Notes under the pieces: model-generated | Told to the model about the DNA's origin: nothing | What the model saw: only the letters and a program-made list of their open reading frames with translations | The model's database searches: none | In this document: positions 8,844 through 18,267 of the stretch, piece after piece | Position numbering within the stretch: the first letter of the stretch is position 1 | Layout of the letters: each line of letters begins with the position of its first letter | Assembly: GCA_046483315.1 (NCBI GenBank) | Contig: JAWODJ010000057.1 | Span: 10,021 to 74,020 of the forward strand | Length of the DNA stretch: 64,000 nt | DNA from: PXAP01 sp046483315 | GTDB taxonomy: Bacteria > Bacteroidota > Bacteroidia > Bacteroidales > PUMT01 | Reading direction: 5' to 3' | Position numbers and translations under genes: made by a program

Positions 8844-11288
8844 ATGAACAGATTCCTGACTCTTCTTTTAGCCGGATCAATTTTTGCCAGCAAGGCAGGT
8901 GCGCAAATCTATTCCCAGCTTTACTCAGGTAAGCAGGAAATGTTCCTGGAAGCCGAATCATATCATCTGTTTGAAGAATATAACGAAGCACTGCCCCTTT
9001 ACCTGGAATTGCTCAAAGATGACCCCGGAAACGCTTTTCTTAACTACAGGGCAGGCTCCTGCTATTTAAATATTCCCGGGGAAAAAGAGACGGCAATAGA
9101 ATATCTTGAGAAAGCCGCTGAAGATACAGACAGCCGTGACCGCCGCCCTACATACCGCACTACAAAAGCTCCCCTTGATGCTCTGTTTTACCTGGGCAAT
9201 GCTTATCATATCAATTACCAGTTTGAAGAAGCCCTTGAGATGTATTATCAGTTCAGGGAAAAAATTGACCTTTCGACCTATAAAATTGAAATTGTAGATG
9301 AACATATTATGGCAACAAAAAATGCCATAAGCAGTACGGAAGATCCCCTGTTTTTTCTCCGGGAGAATCTGGGTGAAAGAATCAACACCAGGTTTTCAGA
9401 GACCAATCCCGTGGTGTCGGGCAATAAACAAACGCTTGTCTTCACCAGGAAACTGCAGTTCTACGACGGGGTATTCTTTTCCCGGAAAACAGATGAAGGA
9501 GAATGGTCATGGCCCATGGAAATAACTCCCCAGATTGGCAGTGACGGAGATTGCTATCCCGTTTCACTTTCGTATGACGGAACAGAGTTATATCTGTATA
9601 AATCGGATGATCTGGTTGGCAATATCTATGTCAGCAGTTTTTCGGGGGACCGGTGGACACCAGTAAAAAAACTGAACGAAAATATCAATACCGGATACTG
9701 GGAATCTCATGCCTGTGTTTCCCGAAATGACAGCATTCTCTACTTTACAAGCAACAGGCCCGGTGGTTTCGGCGGACTCGATATATACGTTTCAAGAAGA
9801 AATACTAACGGTGAATGGGAACAGGCGAAAAACCTGGGGGAGGTTATAAATACCCCCTACAATGAAGATACACCGTTTATCACAGAAGACGGCAGAACAT
9901 TATACTTTAGTTCATACGGACATTACAATATAGGAGGATATGATGTTTTTTACTCAACAAAAACAGAAGAAGGGGAATGGTTACCACCACTGAACGCCGG
10001 ATATGGCATTAATACCCCCGACGACGACATGTTTTTCAATCCGTTGGAAAACGGTATCTATGCTTTCGTATCAAAATTTGATGATGATGGTTTTGGTGGC
10101 ACAGATATCTATGTTTATGAATTCTTTTCAGATGCCCATCCAAGGAAATTCACTCTCAAAGGAGTTATGTCAAGGCAGGACGGGATGCATACCGGCACGG
10201 AAGCAAAAATCAGCGTTCTGGATCCTGAAACCGGTGACACCATTTCGTCTGTAAGGCCACACCAGATAACCGGCGAATATGAGATGGAGGTAAAAGCAGG
10301 TAACTGGGAACTGGTATTCAGTGAGAAAGGTCATGATGATATAGTTAAACCCCTCATGCTGCCAACAGACAGGGAGGATCCGGAAATAAAGCTTGATGCG
10401 AGGCTGGAAAGAACAGAGCCGGAATTACCCCCGCTCACTGAAATAATCACCGACAGGATAATATTGCCCGAAGAGACCCTGCCGGAAAAAACGCTGGGTA
10501 TAAAACAACATAAATACCGTGTAACAGAAGATGATAATGTCAGAATAGAGATGAGACTGGAGCACAACACCATACTCGAGACAGAAAAATACGTTGACGG
10601 TAATCTCATCAGCACTGAAAAAATTAATGTGACCAGAAGAAGGTTCAACTATGACTATGAGCCCCTGCCGGGTGAAAATGTTCTGATATTCAGGTATACC
10701 GATCCGGAGGGTGATATCGTCACCGACCGCGTGGTTATCAGCTTTCATCCACCTGTTGCTGAAGAATTTGTTGAAGATGCTGAAACCAGAGAGCTGGATT
10801 CCCTTATTAATGAGATGCTGAAAACGGCACCTGCAGGTATGCGTCAGCTCCTGCTTGGCATAGATCCCGACACCACAGGTATAATGTCCCCCGGCCAGCT
10901 GGCGGAGTTCCTTGTGGAGCAATCGGCATTTTATGAGTATAACGAATTATACCCGGACACCGAAGCATTAATAAAGGCTTTGATTCCGGTTGTTTCAGAT
11001 GAGATGGCCGCCTTCCTGAACAATATTATAACTGAAGGGTATCTGCCCGATACAACTGAAGAGCTGATTCAGCTGTTGATTGACAGAAGTGGTGAGTACG
11101 GATATGACAAATGGGAAATACTCGATGCACTGGTTGAAATTGCCGGAAAAGATGCTCCGGTATCTGCTGAAGAAGTGGAAGAACCTGCAGACGGACGTAT
11201 TAAACCGGTATGGTGGATACTGCTGCTTGTACTCATAATGGTGGCAGCCCTGTATCTTAAAAATCGAAACATTAAGAATAAAAAATAA
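8844..11288 (+). CDS. Exported TPR/PD40-repeat protein with C-terminal membrane anchor
   Basis: The 814-residue protein begins with a signal peptide (FLTLLLAGSIFASKAGAQ). TPR-like helices fill residues 30-150 (YNEALPLYLELLKDDPGN). PD40 (TolB-like) blade motifs follow at about 190-420, such as DSILYFTSNRPGGFGGLDIYV and GRTLYFSSYGHYNIGGYDVFY. Then come a beta-sandwich-like region, a helical part and a single C-terminal membrane segment (WWILLLVLIMVAALYL). It closely resembles the next gene in its first half but has no OmpA domain. It starts a likely operon (gaps of 23 and 2 bases). Envelope scaffolding is an inference; the exact function is unknown. Confidence 0.75.
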   Translation: MNRFLTLLLAGSIFASKAGAQIYSQLYSGKQEMFLEAESYHLFEEYNEALPLYLELLKDDPGNAFLNYRAGSCYLNIPGEKETAIEYLEKAAEDTDSRDRRPTYRTTKAPLDALFYLGNAYHINYQFEEALEMYYQFREKIDLSTYKIEIVDEHIMATKNAISSTEDPLFFLRENLGERINTRFSETNPVVSGNKQTLVFTRKLQFYDGVFFSRKTDEGEWSWPMEITPQIGSDGDCYPVSLSYDGTELYLYKSDDLVGNIYVSSFSGDRWTPVKKLNENINTGYWESHACVSRNDSILYFTSNRPGGFGGLDIYVSRRNTNGEWEQAKNLGEVINTPYNEDTPFITEDGRTLYFSSYGHYNIGGYDVFYSTKTEEGEWLPPLNAGYGINTPDDDMFFNPLENGIYAFVSKFDDDGFGGTDIYVYEFFSDAHPRKFTLKGVMSRQDGMHTGTEAKISVLDPETGDTISSVRPHQITGEYEMEVKAGNWELVFSEKGHDDIVKPLMLPTDREDPEIKLDARLERTEPELPPLTEIITDRIILPEETLPEKTLGIKQHKYRVTEDDNVRIEMRLEHNTILETEKYVDGNLISTEKINVTRRRFNYDYEPLPGENVLIFRYTDPEGDIVTDRVVISFHPPVAEEFVEDAETRELDSLINEMLKTAPAGMRQLLLGIDPDTTGIMSPGQLAEFLVEQSAFYEYNELYPDTEALIKALIPVVSDEMAAFLNNIITEGYLPDTTEELIQLLIDRSGEYGYDKWEILDALVEIAGKDAPVSAEEVEEPADGRIKPVWWILLLVLIMVAALYLKNRNIKNKK

Positions 11289-11311
11289 AGGTCATTACAA
11301 AAACTGCTGAA

Positions 11312-13336
11312 ATGCGGCTTATTATAACAGGTGTGGTATTCATCTCTATTATTGCCGTACAAGCAAAAGCACAATTGCAGTCACAGCCTTCCGGAGCTTT
11401 CGAAGAGGCTTATGAATTCCTTGAGTACGGTGAATATACCGAAGCCCTGCCTCTTTTTCTTTCACTCTACAGGGAAGAAAAAAACAATTATTATCTCAGT
11501 TATCTTACAGGTGTAAGCTACCTTAATATTGAAGGGCAAAAACAGAGAGCACTGCCTTATCTTGAAGAAGCGGCAGAGAATATTTCACTCAGCCACAAAA
11601 CCGGGAGATTTGATGAAAAATCAGCCCCGGCAGAATGTTTGTATTATCTGGGAGTTGCTTACCGGTTGGCATACAGGTTTGAAGAGTCGGAAGCCAGCTT
11701 TGTGCAATTGAAAAATATACTTGAAGACAGGTACGATATGAGCATAGCGGACAGGGAAGCCGGGATAACAAGAAATGCTGCAATGTTTTATAATAACAGG
11801 GAGAGTATCGTTATAAAAGACAATCATGATCTGCCTGCAACTGATCCCCTGCACAGGAACATCATTATTAGCGGCGATGAATCGACACTGGTATACACAG
11901 AGCCACAAAAATTTTATGATGCGGTTTACTTTGCCATAAATAATGGAAATGAATGGTCATCACCCCTGAACATAACAATGCAGATAGGATCGGACGGACT
12001 GGCTTATCCGGCGGCACTCTCATTTGACGGGAGCAAATTATATCTATACCAGTATGACGGGTTTTCAAATACCAATCTCTATGTAAGCAGCCGGGAAAAT
12101 GACAGATGGTCTGCAATGAAAAAACTGAATGAGAATATAAATTCGAAAGGCTTTGAACAACATGCATCGGTAACCAGAGACGGAGGCACAATATATTTTG
12201 CCAGCAACCGCCTTTCAGGAAAAGGCGGATTTGACATTTATCGTTCGAACCTGGATGAGGACAAAGATTGGGGACCGGCCGAAAACCTGGGCTACCCGGT
12301 TAATTCAAGGTATGACGATTCCTTTCCGTTTATCAGTCCGGATGGTAAAACTTTATTCTTCAGTTCAGAAGGACATACCACAATGGGCGGATATGATATT
12401 TTTGTCACGCATCAAACCGGCAACGGAGACTGGTCTCCACCCAGGAACCTCGGTTACCCTGTAAATACACCTGACGACGACTCATTCCTGATACCACTGG
12501 AAGATGAGGATTATGCATACATCAATTTAAGGGAAGAGGGAAATAATGATATCAGGAATTTACATAAAATACACTCTTTCGATATAAGCATGCCGGCTGC
12601 TTCCATTCTTACGATTAATCCCACCTTTGAATCAGATAAATACGGCGACAGCCTCATTGTAAATATTCTGGTACGGCCCGAAGATAACCCCGACAGCATT
12701 TTATTGCATTCATCTGCAACCCCCGGAAAGGATCACAACTATGAACTGACAAGTGGTGATTACCTGGTTAATTTATCTTCACCCGGCCATTACACGGATT
12801 CCTTTTCATTATCAATACCCGAATATTATCCGGAAGAACAATATTTTATTTCAGCCGAACTCAGGATGATTGAACCGGCTGCAGAAATACCCGGTCATAC
12901 CGGAAAAACAATTGATACCGTAATCATAGAGATCCCGCCGGTGTTTTTTGGCTTCGACAGCCACGATCTGAACAGGCAGTCACTTGCCATAATCTCCGAA
13001 GTAGCTGGTTTTATGGATGAATATATGGATGTAAGTGTCGATCTGAGAGGTTATACCGATGCCATGGGGCCGGCAGCTTATAACAAATACCTTGCAGGCC
13101 TCCGTGCAAAGGCCGTTGAAGATGCACTGACAAAGACAGACGTGGATAAAAGCCGTATCACAATCACTGCCGTGGGAATGGATAATTACATAGCAAGGAA
13201 TATCACTGCAGAAGGCCGCGACAATCCTGAAGGAAGAAAATATAACAGGCGTGTTGAGTTTGTATTCGGGAACTTACCTCCAGACATAAAGATCATAGAT
13301 AAACCGGATATACCTGAATATCTCAAAAACTACTGA
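11312..13336 (+). CDS. OmpA-family protein with TPR and PD40 repeats
   Basis: The 674-residue exported protein has a signal peptide ending near AVQAKAQ. TPR-like helices span 25-150, PD40 blades 170-400 (GTIYFASNRLSGKGGFDIYRS, KTLFFSSEGHTTMGGYDIFV), a beta-rich linker follows, and an OmpA peptidoglycan-binding domain occupies about 530-655 (FFGFDSHDLNRQSLAIISEV, LRGYTDAMGPAAYNKYLAGLRA, NRRVEFVF). The OmpA domain would hold the outer membrane to peptidoglycan, while the TPR/PD40 part offers protein contacts. Similar Bacteroidota proteins are linked to gliding or type IX machinery, but no such genes are nearby. It sits 23 bases after its paralogue. Confidence 0.85.
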   Translation: MRLIITGVVFISIIAVQAKAQLQSQPSGAFEEAYEFLEYGEYTEALPLFLSLYREEKNNYYLSYLTGVSYLNIEGQKQRALPYLEEAAENISLSHKTGRFDEKSAPAECLYYLGVAYRLAYRFEESEASFVQLKNILEDRYDMSIADREAGITRNAAMFYNNRESIVIKDNHDLPATDPLHRNIIISGDESTLVYTEPQKFYDAVYFAINNGNEWSSPLNITMQIGSDGLAYPAALSFDGSKLYLYQYDGFSNTNLYVSSRENDRWSAMKKLNENINSKGFEQHASVTRDGGTIYFASNRLSGKGGFDIYRSNLDEDKDWGPAENLGYPVNSRYDDSFPFISPDGKTLFFSSEGHTTMGGYDIFVTHQTGNGDWSPPRNLGYPVNTPDDDSFLIPLEDEDYAYINLREEGNNDIRNLHKIHSFDISMPAASILTINPTFESDKYGDSLIVNILVRPEDNPDSILLHSSATPGKDHNYELTSGDYLVNLSSPGHYTDSFSLSIPEYYPEEQYFISAELRMIEPAAEIPGHTGKTIDTVIIEIPPVFFGFDSHDLNRQSLAIISEVAGFMDEYMDVSVDLRGYTDAMGPAAYNKYLAGLRAKAVEDALTKTDVDKSRITITAVGMDNYIARNITAEGRDNPEGRKYNRRVEFVFGNLPPDIKIIDKPDIPEYLKNY

Positions 13337-13338
13337 CC

Positions 13339-13878
13339 TTGGACATTCTCACAGGAACAAAAATAAAGTTAAGGGCGCTGGAGCCATCAGATATTGATCT
13401 GCTTTACAGCTGGGAAAATAACTCGGACATATGGCGTGTCAGCAATACCCTTGTACCTTTCTCAAAATTTGTGCTTGAAAAATATATTGCAGACTCGCAC
13501 ATGGATATCTTTCAGGCCAAACAGTTAAGGCTGATCATTGATTATACCGGTTCCAAACCTGCCGAAACAGTAGGTGCAATAGACCTGTATGATTTTGATC
13601 CCATCAACAGAAGAGCCGGCACAGGAATACTGATAAGCGAAGAAAAATACAGAAACCGCGGATTTGCAACAGAGGCATTGAAGTTACTTATCAATTACTC
13701 ATTTACCATTCTGCAGCTTCACCAGCTGTTTTGCTACATAGACTGCGACAACAAGATAAGTCTGAGACTTTTCGAGCAGCTCAGGTTTAAGATGACAGGA
13801 GAGAAAAAGGACTGGAACAGAACTCCCGGGGGGTGGAAAAGTGAATTTATGCTGCAGCTTATCAATCCCGATTCCTGA
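13339..13878 (+). CDS. GNAT-family N-acetyltransferase (RimJ/RimL type)
   Basis: A 179-residue acetyltransferase that uses acetyl-CoA on an amine acceptor, perhaps a protein N-terminus or small molecule. It shows the RimJ/RimL layout: IKLRALEPSDIDLLYSWENN at the N-terminus, ISEEKYRNRGFATEALKLLI as the acetyl-CoA binding motif (RnrGfA), and LFCYIDCDNKISLRLFEQLRF in the last third. It begins with TTG two bases after the OmpA gene's stop, so it is translated from the same message. Why it is coupled to the envelope pair is not known. Confidence 0.8.
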   Translation: MDILTGTKIKLRALEPSDIDLLYSWENNSDIWRVSNTLVPFSKFVLEKYIADSHMDIFQAKQLRLIIDYTGSKPAETVGAIDLYDFDPINRRAGTGILISEEKYRNRGFATEALKLLINYSFTILQLHQLFCYIDCDNKISLRLFEQLRFKMTGEKKDWNRTPGGWKSEFMLQLINPDS

Positions 13879-13898
13879 ACCAGCTACGGCCAAAGATG

Positions 13899-14366
13899 TT
13901 AAAGGAAGTTTGCCGGATCATAATCCGGTATATCCCTCACGAACTCCCATGATCCGGCCTTATGGTCCAGCTTCGCACAATAGTGGGCCAGCCCGTTGCT
14001 CACAACAAGATACTCTGCCTTCATATCCAGATTATATCGCGCCGCCTGGTCAAAAACTATCTGTGATATCTTCACACCGGGTGCTTTACATTCAACAATC
14101 ACCAAAGGCTTACCCTGCCTGGAAAAGAGAACAATATCAGCTCTTTTTTCCATCCTCTGTATTTTAAGTCGCATTTCAACTGCAATCAATGAGGCGGGAT
14201 ATTTTTTATCCCTGACCAGCCAGGTAATAAAATTCTGTCTTACCCACTCTTCAGGAGTCAAAACAACATACCGTTTTCGTATATTGTCAAAAATATATTT
14301 TCTTTGCCCTTCAGATTTTATTTTGAAAGAATATTCCGGTAAATTTAATGATTGCATCATTTCCAC
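13899..14366 (-). CDS. HsdR-N domain protein (small PD-(D/E)xK nuclease-like protein)
   Basis: A 155-residue stand-alone version of the type I restriction enzyme R-subunit N-terminal domain. The nuclease core is visible: D77 in KRADIVLFSR, then E92 and K94 in LVIVECKAP, with R/E residues earlier in the helix (IAVEMRLKI). There is no helicase part and no HsdM or HsdS gene, so it is not a restriction system. It is convergent with the GNAT gene and divergent from AMP nucleosidase; relatives in Bacteroidota are often found beside holA. A role in DNA metabolism is plausible but unproven. Confidence 0.7.
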   Translation of the reverse strand: MEMMQSLNLPEYSFKIKSEGQRKYIFDNIRKRYVVLTPEEWVRQNFITWLVRDKKYPASLIAVEMRLKIQRMEKRADIVLFSRQGKPLVIVECKAPGVKISQIVFDQAARYNLDMKAEYLVVSNGLAHYCAKLDHKAGSWEFVRDIPDYDPANFL

Positions 14367-14367
14367 G

Positions 14368-14410
14368 TAATTTTGTGCTGATCACGGTCCGCTGACACAA
14401 AACAAATATA
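14368..14410. promoter_or_regulatory. Face-to-face promoter elements between the HsdR-N gene and AMP nucleosidase
   Basis: TAATTTTG on the plus strand (14368-14375) points to AMP nucleosidase. TATATTTG on the minus strand (14410-14403) points to the HsdR-N gene. Both are exact TAnnTTTG matches. If both work, the polymerases face each other and the transcripts overlap at their 5' ends. Confidence 0.4.
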
Positions 14411-14417
14411 TAAAGAT

Positions 14418-15188
14418 ATGAAGACAAAAGAGGAGATAGTTTATAACTGGCTTCCCAGATATACAGGCAACCCGCTTAAAAATTTCACCAAACATGTTTT
14501 GCTCACCAATTTCAGCAACTACCTGGAGATATTTGCAAAGATGTATGATGTCCCGGTAATCGGAAAGAACAACCCCATGCCATGTGCGGTGGGTAATGAT
14601 ATAACCATTATCAATATTGGCATGGGCAGTGCGAATGCTGCTACAATAATGGACCTGCTCAGTGCAGTTGATCCAAAAGCAGTCCTGTTTCTTGGAAAAT
14701 GCGGCGGACTAAAACCGAAGAATAAGCTGGGAGATCTTATTCTGCCCATTGCCGCGATAAGAAGTGAGGGAACATCAGACGATTACCTGCCTCCTGAAGT
14801 TCCCGCCCTGCCGGCCTTTAACCTTCAAAGGGCGGTATCGTCGGCCATTGTGCAGGCTGAACGAGATTACTATACCGGCACCGTATTCACAACAAATAAA
14901 AGGGTATGGGAATATGATGAAAGATTCAAGAGATATCTCCAGAAAACAAGGGCAATGGCAATTGATATGGAAACAGCCACCATCTTCATTGTAGGATTTG
15001 CCAATGGTATTCCATCGGGAGCTCTTTTGCTGGTTTCCGACCAGCCTATGATCTCAACCGGTATAAAAACATCGGAAAGCGACAAAAGGGTAACCGAACT
15101 TTTTGTAAAAGACCATTTGAATATTGGCATTAATGCCCTGCGCGAAATAATAAACCATTCGGCATCGGTCAAGCATCTTAAATTCTAA
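14418..15188 (+). CDS. amn: AMP nucleosidase (short Bacteroidota type)
   Basis: Splits AMP to adenine and ribose-5-phosphate and so limits AMP and salvages purines. The 256 residues cover only the nucleoside phosphorylase-like catalytic domain, as is normal for Bacteroidota; the longer enzymes of Proteobacteria carry an extra N-terminal domain. Visible motifs are INIGMGSANAATIMDLL, FLGKCGGLK, and the ribose-binding AIDMETATIF. Four bases separate it from holA, so the two genes are cotranscribed. Confidence 0.85.
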   Translation: MKTKEEIVYNWLPRYTGNPLKNFTKHVLLTNFSNYLEIFAKMYDVPVIGKNNPMPCAVGNDITIINIGMGSANAATIMDLLSAVDPKAVLFLGKCGGLKPKNKLGDLILPIAAIRSEGTSDDYLPPEVPALPAFNLQRAVSSAIVQAERDYYTGTVFTTNKRVWEYDERFKRYLQKTRAMAIDMETATIFIVGFANGIPSGALLLVSDQPMISTGIKTSESDKRVTELFVKDHLNIGINALREIINHSASVKHLKF

Positions 15189-15192
15189 CCAA

Positions 15193-16197
15193 ATGACAGT
15201 CCGCGAAATAATCAATGAACTAAGAACAAAGAATTACCGGCCAGTATACCTGTTGCACGGTCAGGAGCCATATTACATAGATATGGTAACCGATTATATG
15301 ATAAAAAATGTTCTGAACGAAGAAGAGAGGGCATTTAACCAGACTATATTTTACGGTAAAGATACGGATGTGGTGACTGTGATAAACGCTGCCCGAAAAT
15401 TTCCCATGATGGCCAGTCATCAGCTGATAGTTTTAAAAGAAGCCCGTCAGATGAGGGAAATTGACAGGCTTGCTGTTTACGCTGCCAACCCCCTTAAATC
15501 AACAATTCTGGTAATTAACTACAAACATGACTCATACGATAAAAGAAAAAAACTTTACAAAGCTATACAAGGCTCCGGCGGTGCATTGATGGAATCGCCG
15601 AAACTTTATGAAAATAAGATACCGGACTGGATCACATCCTGGCTCAAAAGCAGGGATTGCACCATCGATCCAGATGCATCCAATCTGCTTGTCGAATACC
15701 TGGGCAATGACCTGGGCAAAATAGCCAATGAACTGGAAAAGCTTATTATCTCCCTGCCTGAAGATGACAGAAGAATTACAACACCGGGTATTGAAAGAAA
15801 TATCGGAATAAGCAAAGACTACAATAATTTTGAATTGCAAAAGGCACTGGGACAAAAGAATGTACTTAAGGCAAACCAGATAATCAATTATTTTGGCAAA
15901 AACCAGAAAAATAACCCGGTCACACTTACTATCACATCACTGTTCTTTTATTTCAGCAAGATATTCATTTACCATTTTACTGAAAACAAATCCAGGGGGA
16001 ACCTTGCCGCCACACTGAAGGTGAATCCTTACTTTGTTCATGAATATGAGCAGGCGGCAAAGAAATACAATCCACGGCAAACGGCCGGGATAATATCCCT
16101 GTTGAGGGAATACGATATGCGGTCAAAAGGCTACGGAAATGTTTCAGCCAGTGAGGGTGATCTGCTCAAAGAACTGATTTTCAAAATTCTGCACTAA
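15193..16197 (+). CDS. holA: DNA polymerase III subunit delta
   Basis: The delta subunit of the clamp loader opens the sliding clamp. The 334-residue chain has the family's N-terminal RPVYLLHGQEPYYIDMV, an AAA+-like fold without a functional Walker A motif, and a C-terminal helical domain with NFELQKALGQKNVLKANQII and LLREYDMRSKGYG. The ATG is four bases after amn. The length and order of blocks are normal. Confidence 0.9.
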   Translation: MTVREIINELRTKNYRPVYLLHGQEPYYIDMVTDYMIKNVLNEEERAFNQTIFYGKDTDVVTVINAARKFPMMASHQLIVLKEARQMREIDRLAVYAANPLKSTILVINYKHDSYDKRKKLYKAIQGSGGALMESPKLYENKIPDWITSWLKSRDCTIDPDASNLLVEYLGNDLGKIANELEKLIISLPEDDRRITTPGIERNIGISKDYNNFELQKALGQKNVLKANQIINYFGKNQKNNPVTLTITSLFFYFSKIFIYHFTENKSRGNLAATLKVNPYFVHEYEQAAKKYNPRQTAGIISLLREYDMRSKGYGNVSASEGDLLKELIFKILH

Positions 16198-16259
16198 CAG
16201 ATTATTACATGATTCTGAAAACTTTGTTTTATTCACTTTTATTAAATTAACCTGTACTT

Positions 16260-16877
16260 ATGACTGTATTTATTGTAATCTTTACATCTCTTATCTCAAT
16301 ACTTGCTTTCTCACGACCCGAGCTGATGTATAAATTTCAGTTCAACCCGTTTCAGGTCCACCACCGGAAACAGTATTACAGGATGCTTACGCACGGACTG
16401 TTGCACGCGGACTGGGTGCATCTGATTATCAATATGCTGGTACTTCTATCCTTCGGTACTGCTGTAGAGCACTATTTCGGAAGGCTTGAGAGCACGGGTT
16501 CTCTGAAATTTCCCGGTCTGATATTCATCCTGCTCTATGGAGGGGCAGTGGTAGTATCATCACTTACCACACTGAGAAAATACAAGGACAATTCCATGTA
16601 TAACTCTGTCGGTGCTTCGGGAGGTGTGTCGGCAGTGATCTTTACAAGCATCTTCTTTGCGCCCTGGCAAAACCTTTTACTGTATGCCATAATACCAATT
16701 CCGGGAATTCTTTTTGGTGTACTCTATCTGGCTTATTCGCACTATATGAGCAAAAAGGCTTCTGATAACATCAATCATGATGCCCATTTTATCGGAGCGG
16801 TTTACGGACTGGTCTTCCCCCTTTTTATTGATATAAGCCTGCTGGGAACTTTTATTGAACAGCTTTTCAGATTATGA
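16260..16877 (+). CDS. Rhomboid-family intramembrane serine protease
   Basis: A six-helix membrane protease that would cut transmembrane segments of client proteins. In the 205-residue chain the catalytic serine S120 lies in GASGGVSA (GxSG motif) and the partner histidine H176 lies in NHDAHFIGA. The HGLLHADWVHLIINMLVL block in helix 2 is also typical. Substrates are unknown. It is 62 bases after holA and 12 bases before the gmhB-like gene. Confidence 0.9.
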   Translation: MTVFIVIFTSLISILAFSRPELMYKFQFNPFQVHHRKQYYRMLTHGLLHADWVHLIINMLVLLSFGTAVEHYFGRLESTGSLKFPGLIFILLYGGAVVVSSLTTLRKYKDNSMYNSVGASGGVSAVIFTSIFFAPWQNLLLYAIIPIPGILFGVLYLAYSHYMSKKASDNINHDAHFIGAVYGLVFPLFIDISLLGTFIEQLFRL

Positions 16878-16889
16878 TATTTTAAAAAC

Positions 16890-17387
16890 ATGCAGAAAAA
16901 CAAAGCTGTATTTCTTGACCGTGACGGAGTAATTAACCGTGAAAAAGGGGATTATGTATATAAACCCGAAGAGTTTGTGATTAACCGTGGAGTCTTAAAA
17001 GCTTTAAAAAAGTTAAGAAAAGACGGCTTTTTACTGATAGTAATAACAAACCAAAGCGGTATCGCGCAAGGCAGATATTCACACAATCAAGTGGAAAAGC
17101 TGCACGAAATATTAAGGGAACAGTTATCTGCACATAACATTGAACTTACAGAAATATACTATTGTCCTCATCACCCTTCAGCCGGAAAATGCCTTTGCCG
17201 CAAGCCTGGCAGTCTTATGATCGAAAAAGCAGTTGCCAGATTCAATATTGACCCGGCCCTTTCGTTCATGATCGGTGACAGGGAAAGAGATATTGAAGCC
17301 GCAGCCGGGACAGGAGTAAAAGGTATTCTGATAAATACCAACGAATCACTGCTTAATTATATTGATAAGATCATCAATGTACAATAA
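16890..17387 (+). CDS. gmhB: D-glycero-D-manno-heptose-1,7-bisphosphate 7-phosphatase-like HAD phosphatase
   Basis: Removes the 7-phosphate from heptose bisphosphate on the way to ADP-heptose for LPS or S-layer glycans; related histidinol-phosphatases share the fold. In 165 residues: the nucleophile motif FLDRDGVIN (D10, D12), motif II TNQSG, the zinc-binding CPHHPSAGKCLCRKPG and motif III MIGDRERDIEAA. All catalytic residues are present. Other heptose genes are not in the window, so the physiological substrate is inferred from the family. Confidence 0.8.
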   Translation: MQKNKAVFLDRDGVINREKGDYVYKPEEFVINRGVLKALKKLRKDGFLLIVITNQSGIAQGRYSHNQVEKLHEILREQLSAHNIELTEIYYCPHHPSAGKCLCRKPGSLMIEKAVARFNIDPALSFMIGDRERDIEAAAGTGVKGILINTNESLLNYIDKIINVQ

Positions 17388-17418
17388 GCATCCGGTCAAA
17401 CTCTTATAGATTAAGCTT

Positions 17419-18267
17419 ATGCATAAACAATTTATTTGCCTTAACGGCGAAATGATCCCTTCCGGAGAACCGTCACTGCCGCATAATAACCGGGCATTCT
17501 GTTATGGTGATGCGATCTTTGAGACAATACATGCAAACGGCACAAAACTGCAATTTTTCAGCGACCATTTCAGGCGCATCGAAAAAAGCATGCGGATACT
17601 TCAAATGGTAAAAGGGAGCCTGCCGGATGCAGACACGCTGGAGTCGCAGATCATTAAGCTGCTTAATAAAAACCATCTTTATAACGGGGTAAGGATAAGA
17701 CTAACAGTGTTCCGCAATACGGGAGGTTTTTACACACCTGAAAATAACACGGTTTCTTACCTTGCAGAGACTCTTCCGCTGCCTTACGATCAATACCATT
17801 TAAATGAAAAAGGACTTAAAACAGCTGTGTTCCCCGAACTTTCCAAACATGCTGACAATCTGGCAAACCTGAAGACAGCCGGCTCACTGCTATATATATG
17901 CGCCGGACTTTACAGGCAGAATGCCGGACTGGATGAGTGTTTTATAATGAATACAGAAGGCAGGCTCGCAGAGTCTGTCAGTTCCAATGTTTTTCTTATG
18001 AAAGAGGGTATCCTTCATACACCCGAACCTGGTGAAGGTTGTGTAGCCGGAATAATGCGTGAACAGATAATCCGCATTGCTGTGAAAGAAGGACTTGAAT
18101 GCAGGCAAACAAAGCTTTCTGAAGAGGATCTGCTGATGGCAGATGAGTGTTTCCTTACAAATGCTATAGCCGGTATACAATGGGTCGTGGCTTACAGGTA
18201 TAAACGTTATTACAGTAAAACAGCAAGAATGCTCACAAAAGCACTCAACAAAGAGCAGTTCCCCTAA
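17419..18267 (+). CDS. PLP-dependent class IV aminotransferase
   Basis: A fold-type IV PLP enzyme related to branched-chain aminotransferase (IlvE), D-amino acid aminotransferase and aminodeoxychorismate lyase (PabC). The 282-residue chain has LPHNNRAFCYGDAIFETI at the N-terminus, a putative PLP lysine in NLKTAGSLLY, and the cofactor-phosphate region GRLAESVSSNVFLMKEGILHTP. The family members are hard to tell apart by eye; a PabC role in folate synthesis fits the F-x-T start motif, but this is inference. Its TAA stop overlaps the TAG stop of the convergent yqgE gene. Confidence 0.75.
   Translation: MHKQFICLNGEMIPSGEPSLPHNNRAFCYGDAIFETIHANGTKLQFFSDHFRRIEKSMRILQMVKGSLPDADTLESQIIKLLNKNHLYNGVRIRLTVFRNTGGFYTPENNTVSYLAETLPLPYDQYHLNEKGLKTAVFPELSKHADNLANLKTAGSLLYICAGLYRQNAGLDECFIMNTEGRLAESVSSNVFLMKEGILHTPEPGEGCVAGIMREQIIRIAVKEGLECRQTKLSEEDLLMADECFLTNAIAGIQWVVAYRYKRYYSKTARMLTKALNKEQFP

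Noticed and set aside
10425..10922. 165-codon minus frame inside the first PD40 gene
   Set aside because: It is a shadow of the real reading frame; no motifs and no plausible start region.
13899..14366. Type I restriction-modification system
   Set aside because: Only the HsdR N-terminal domain is present; there are no methylase, specificity or helicase parts.
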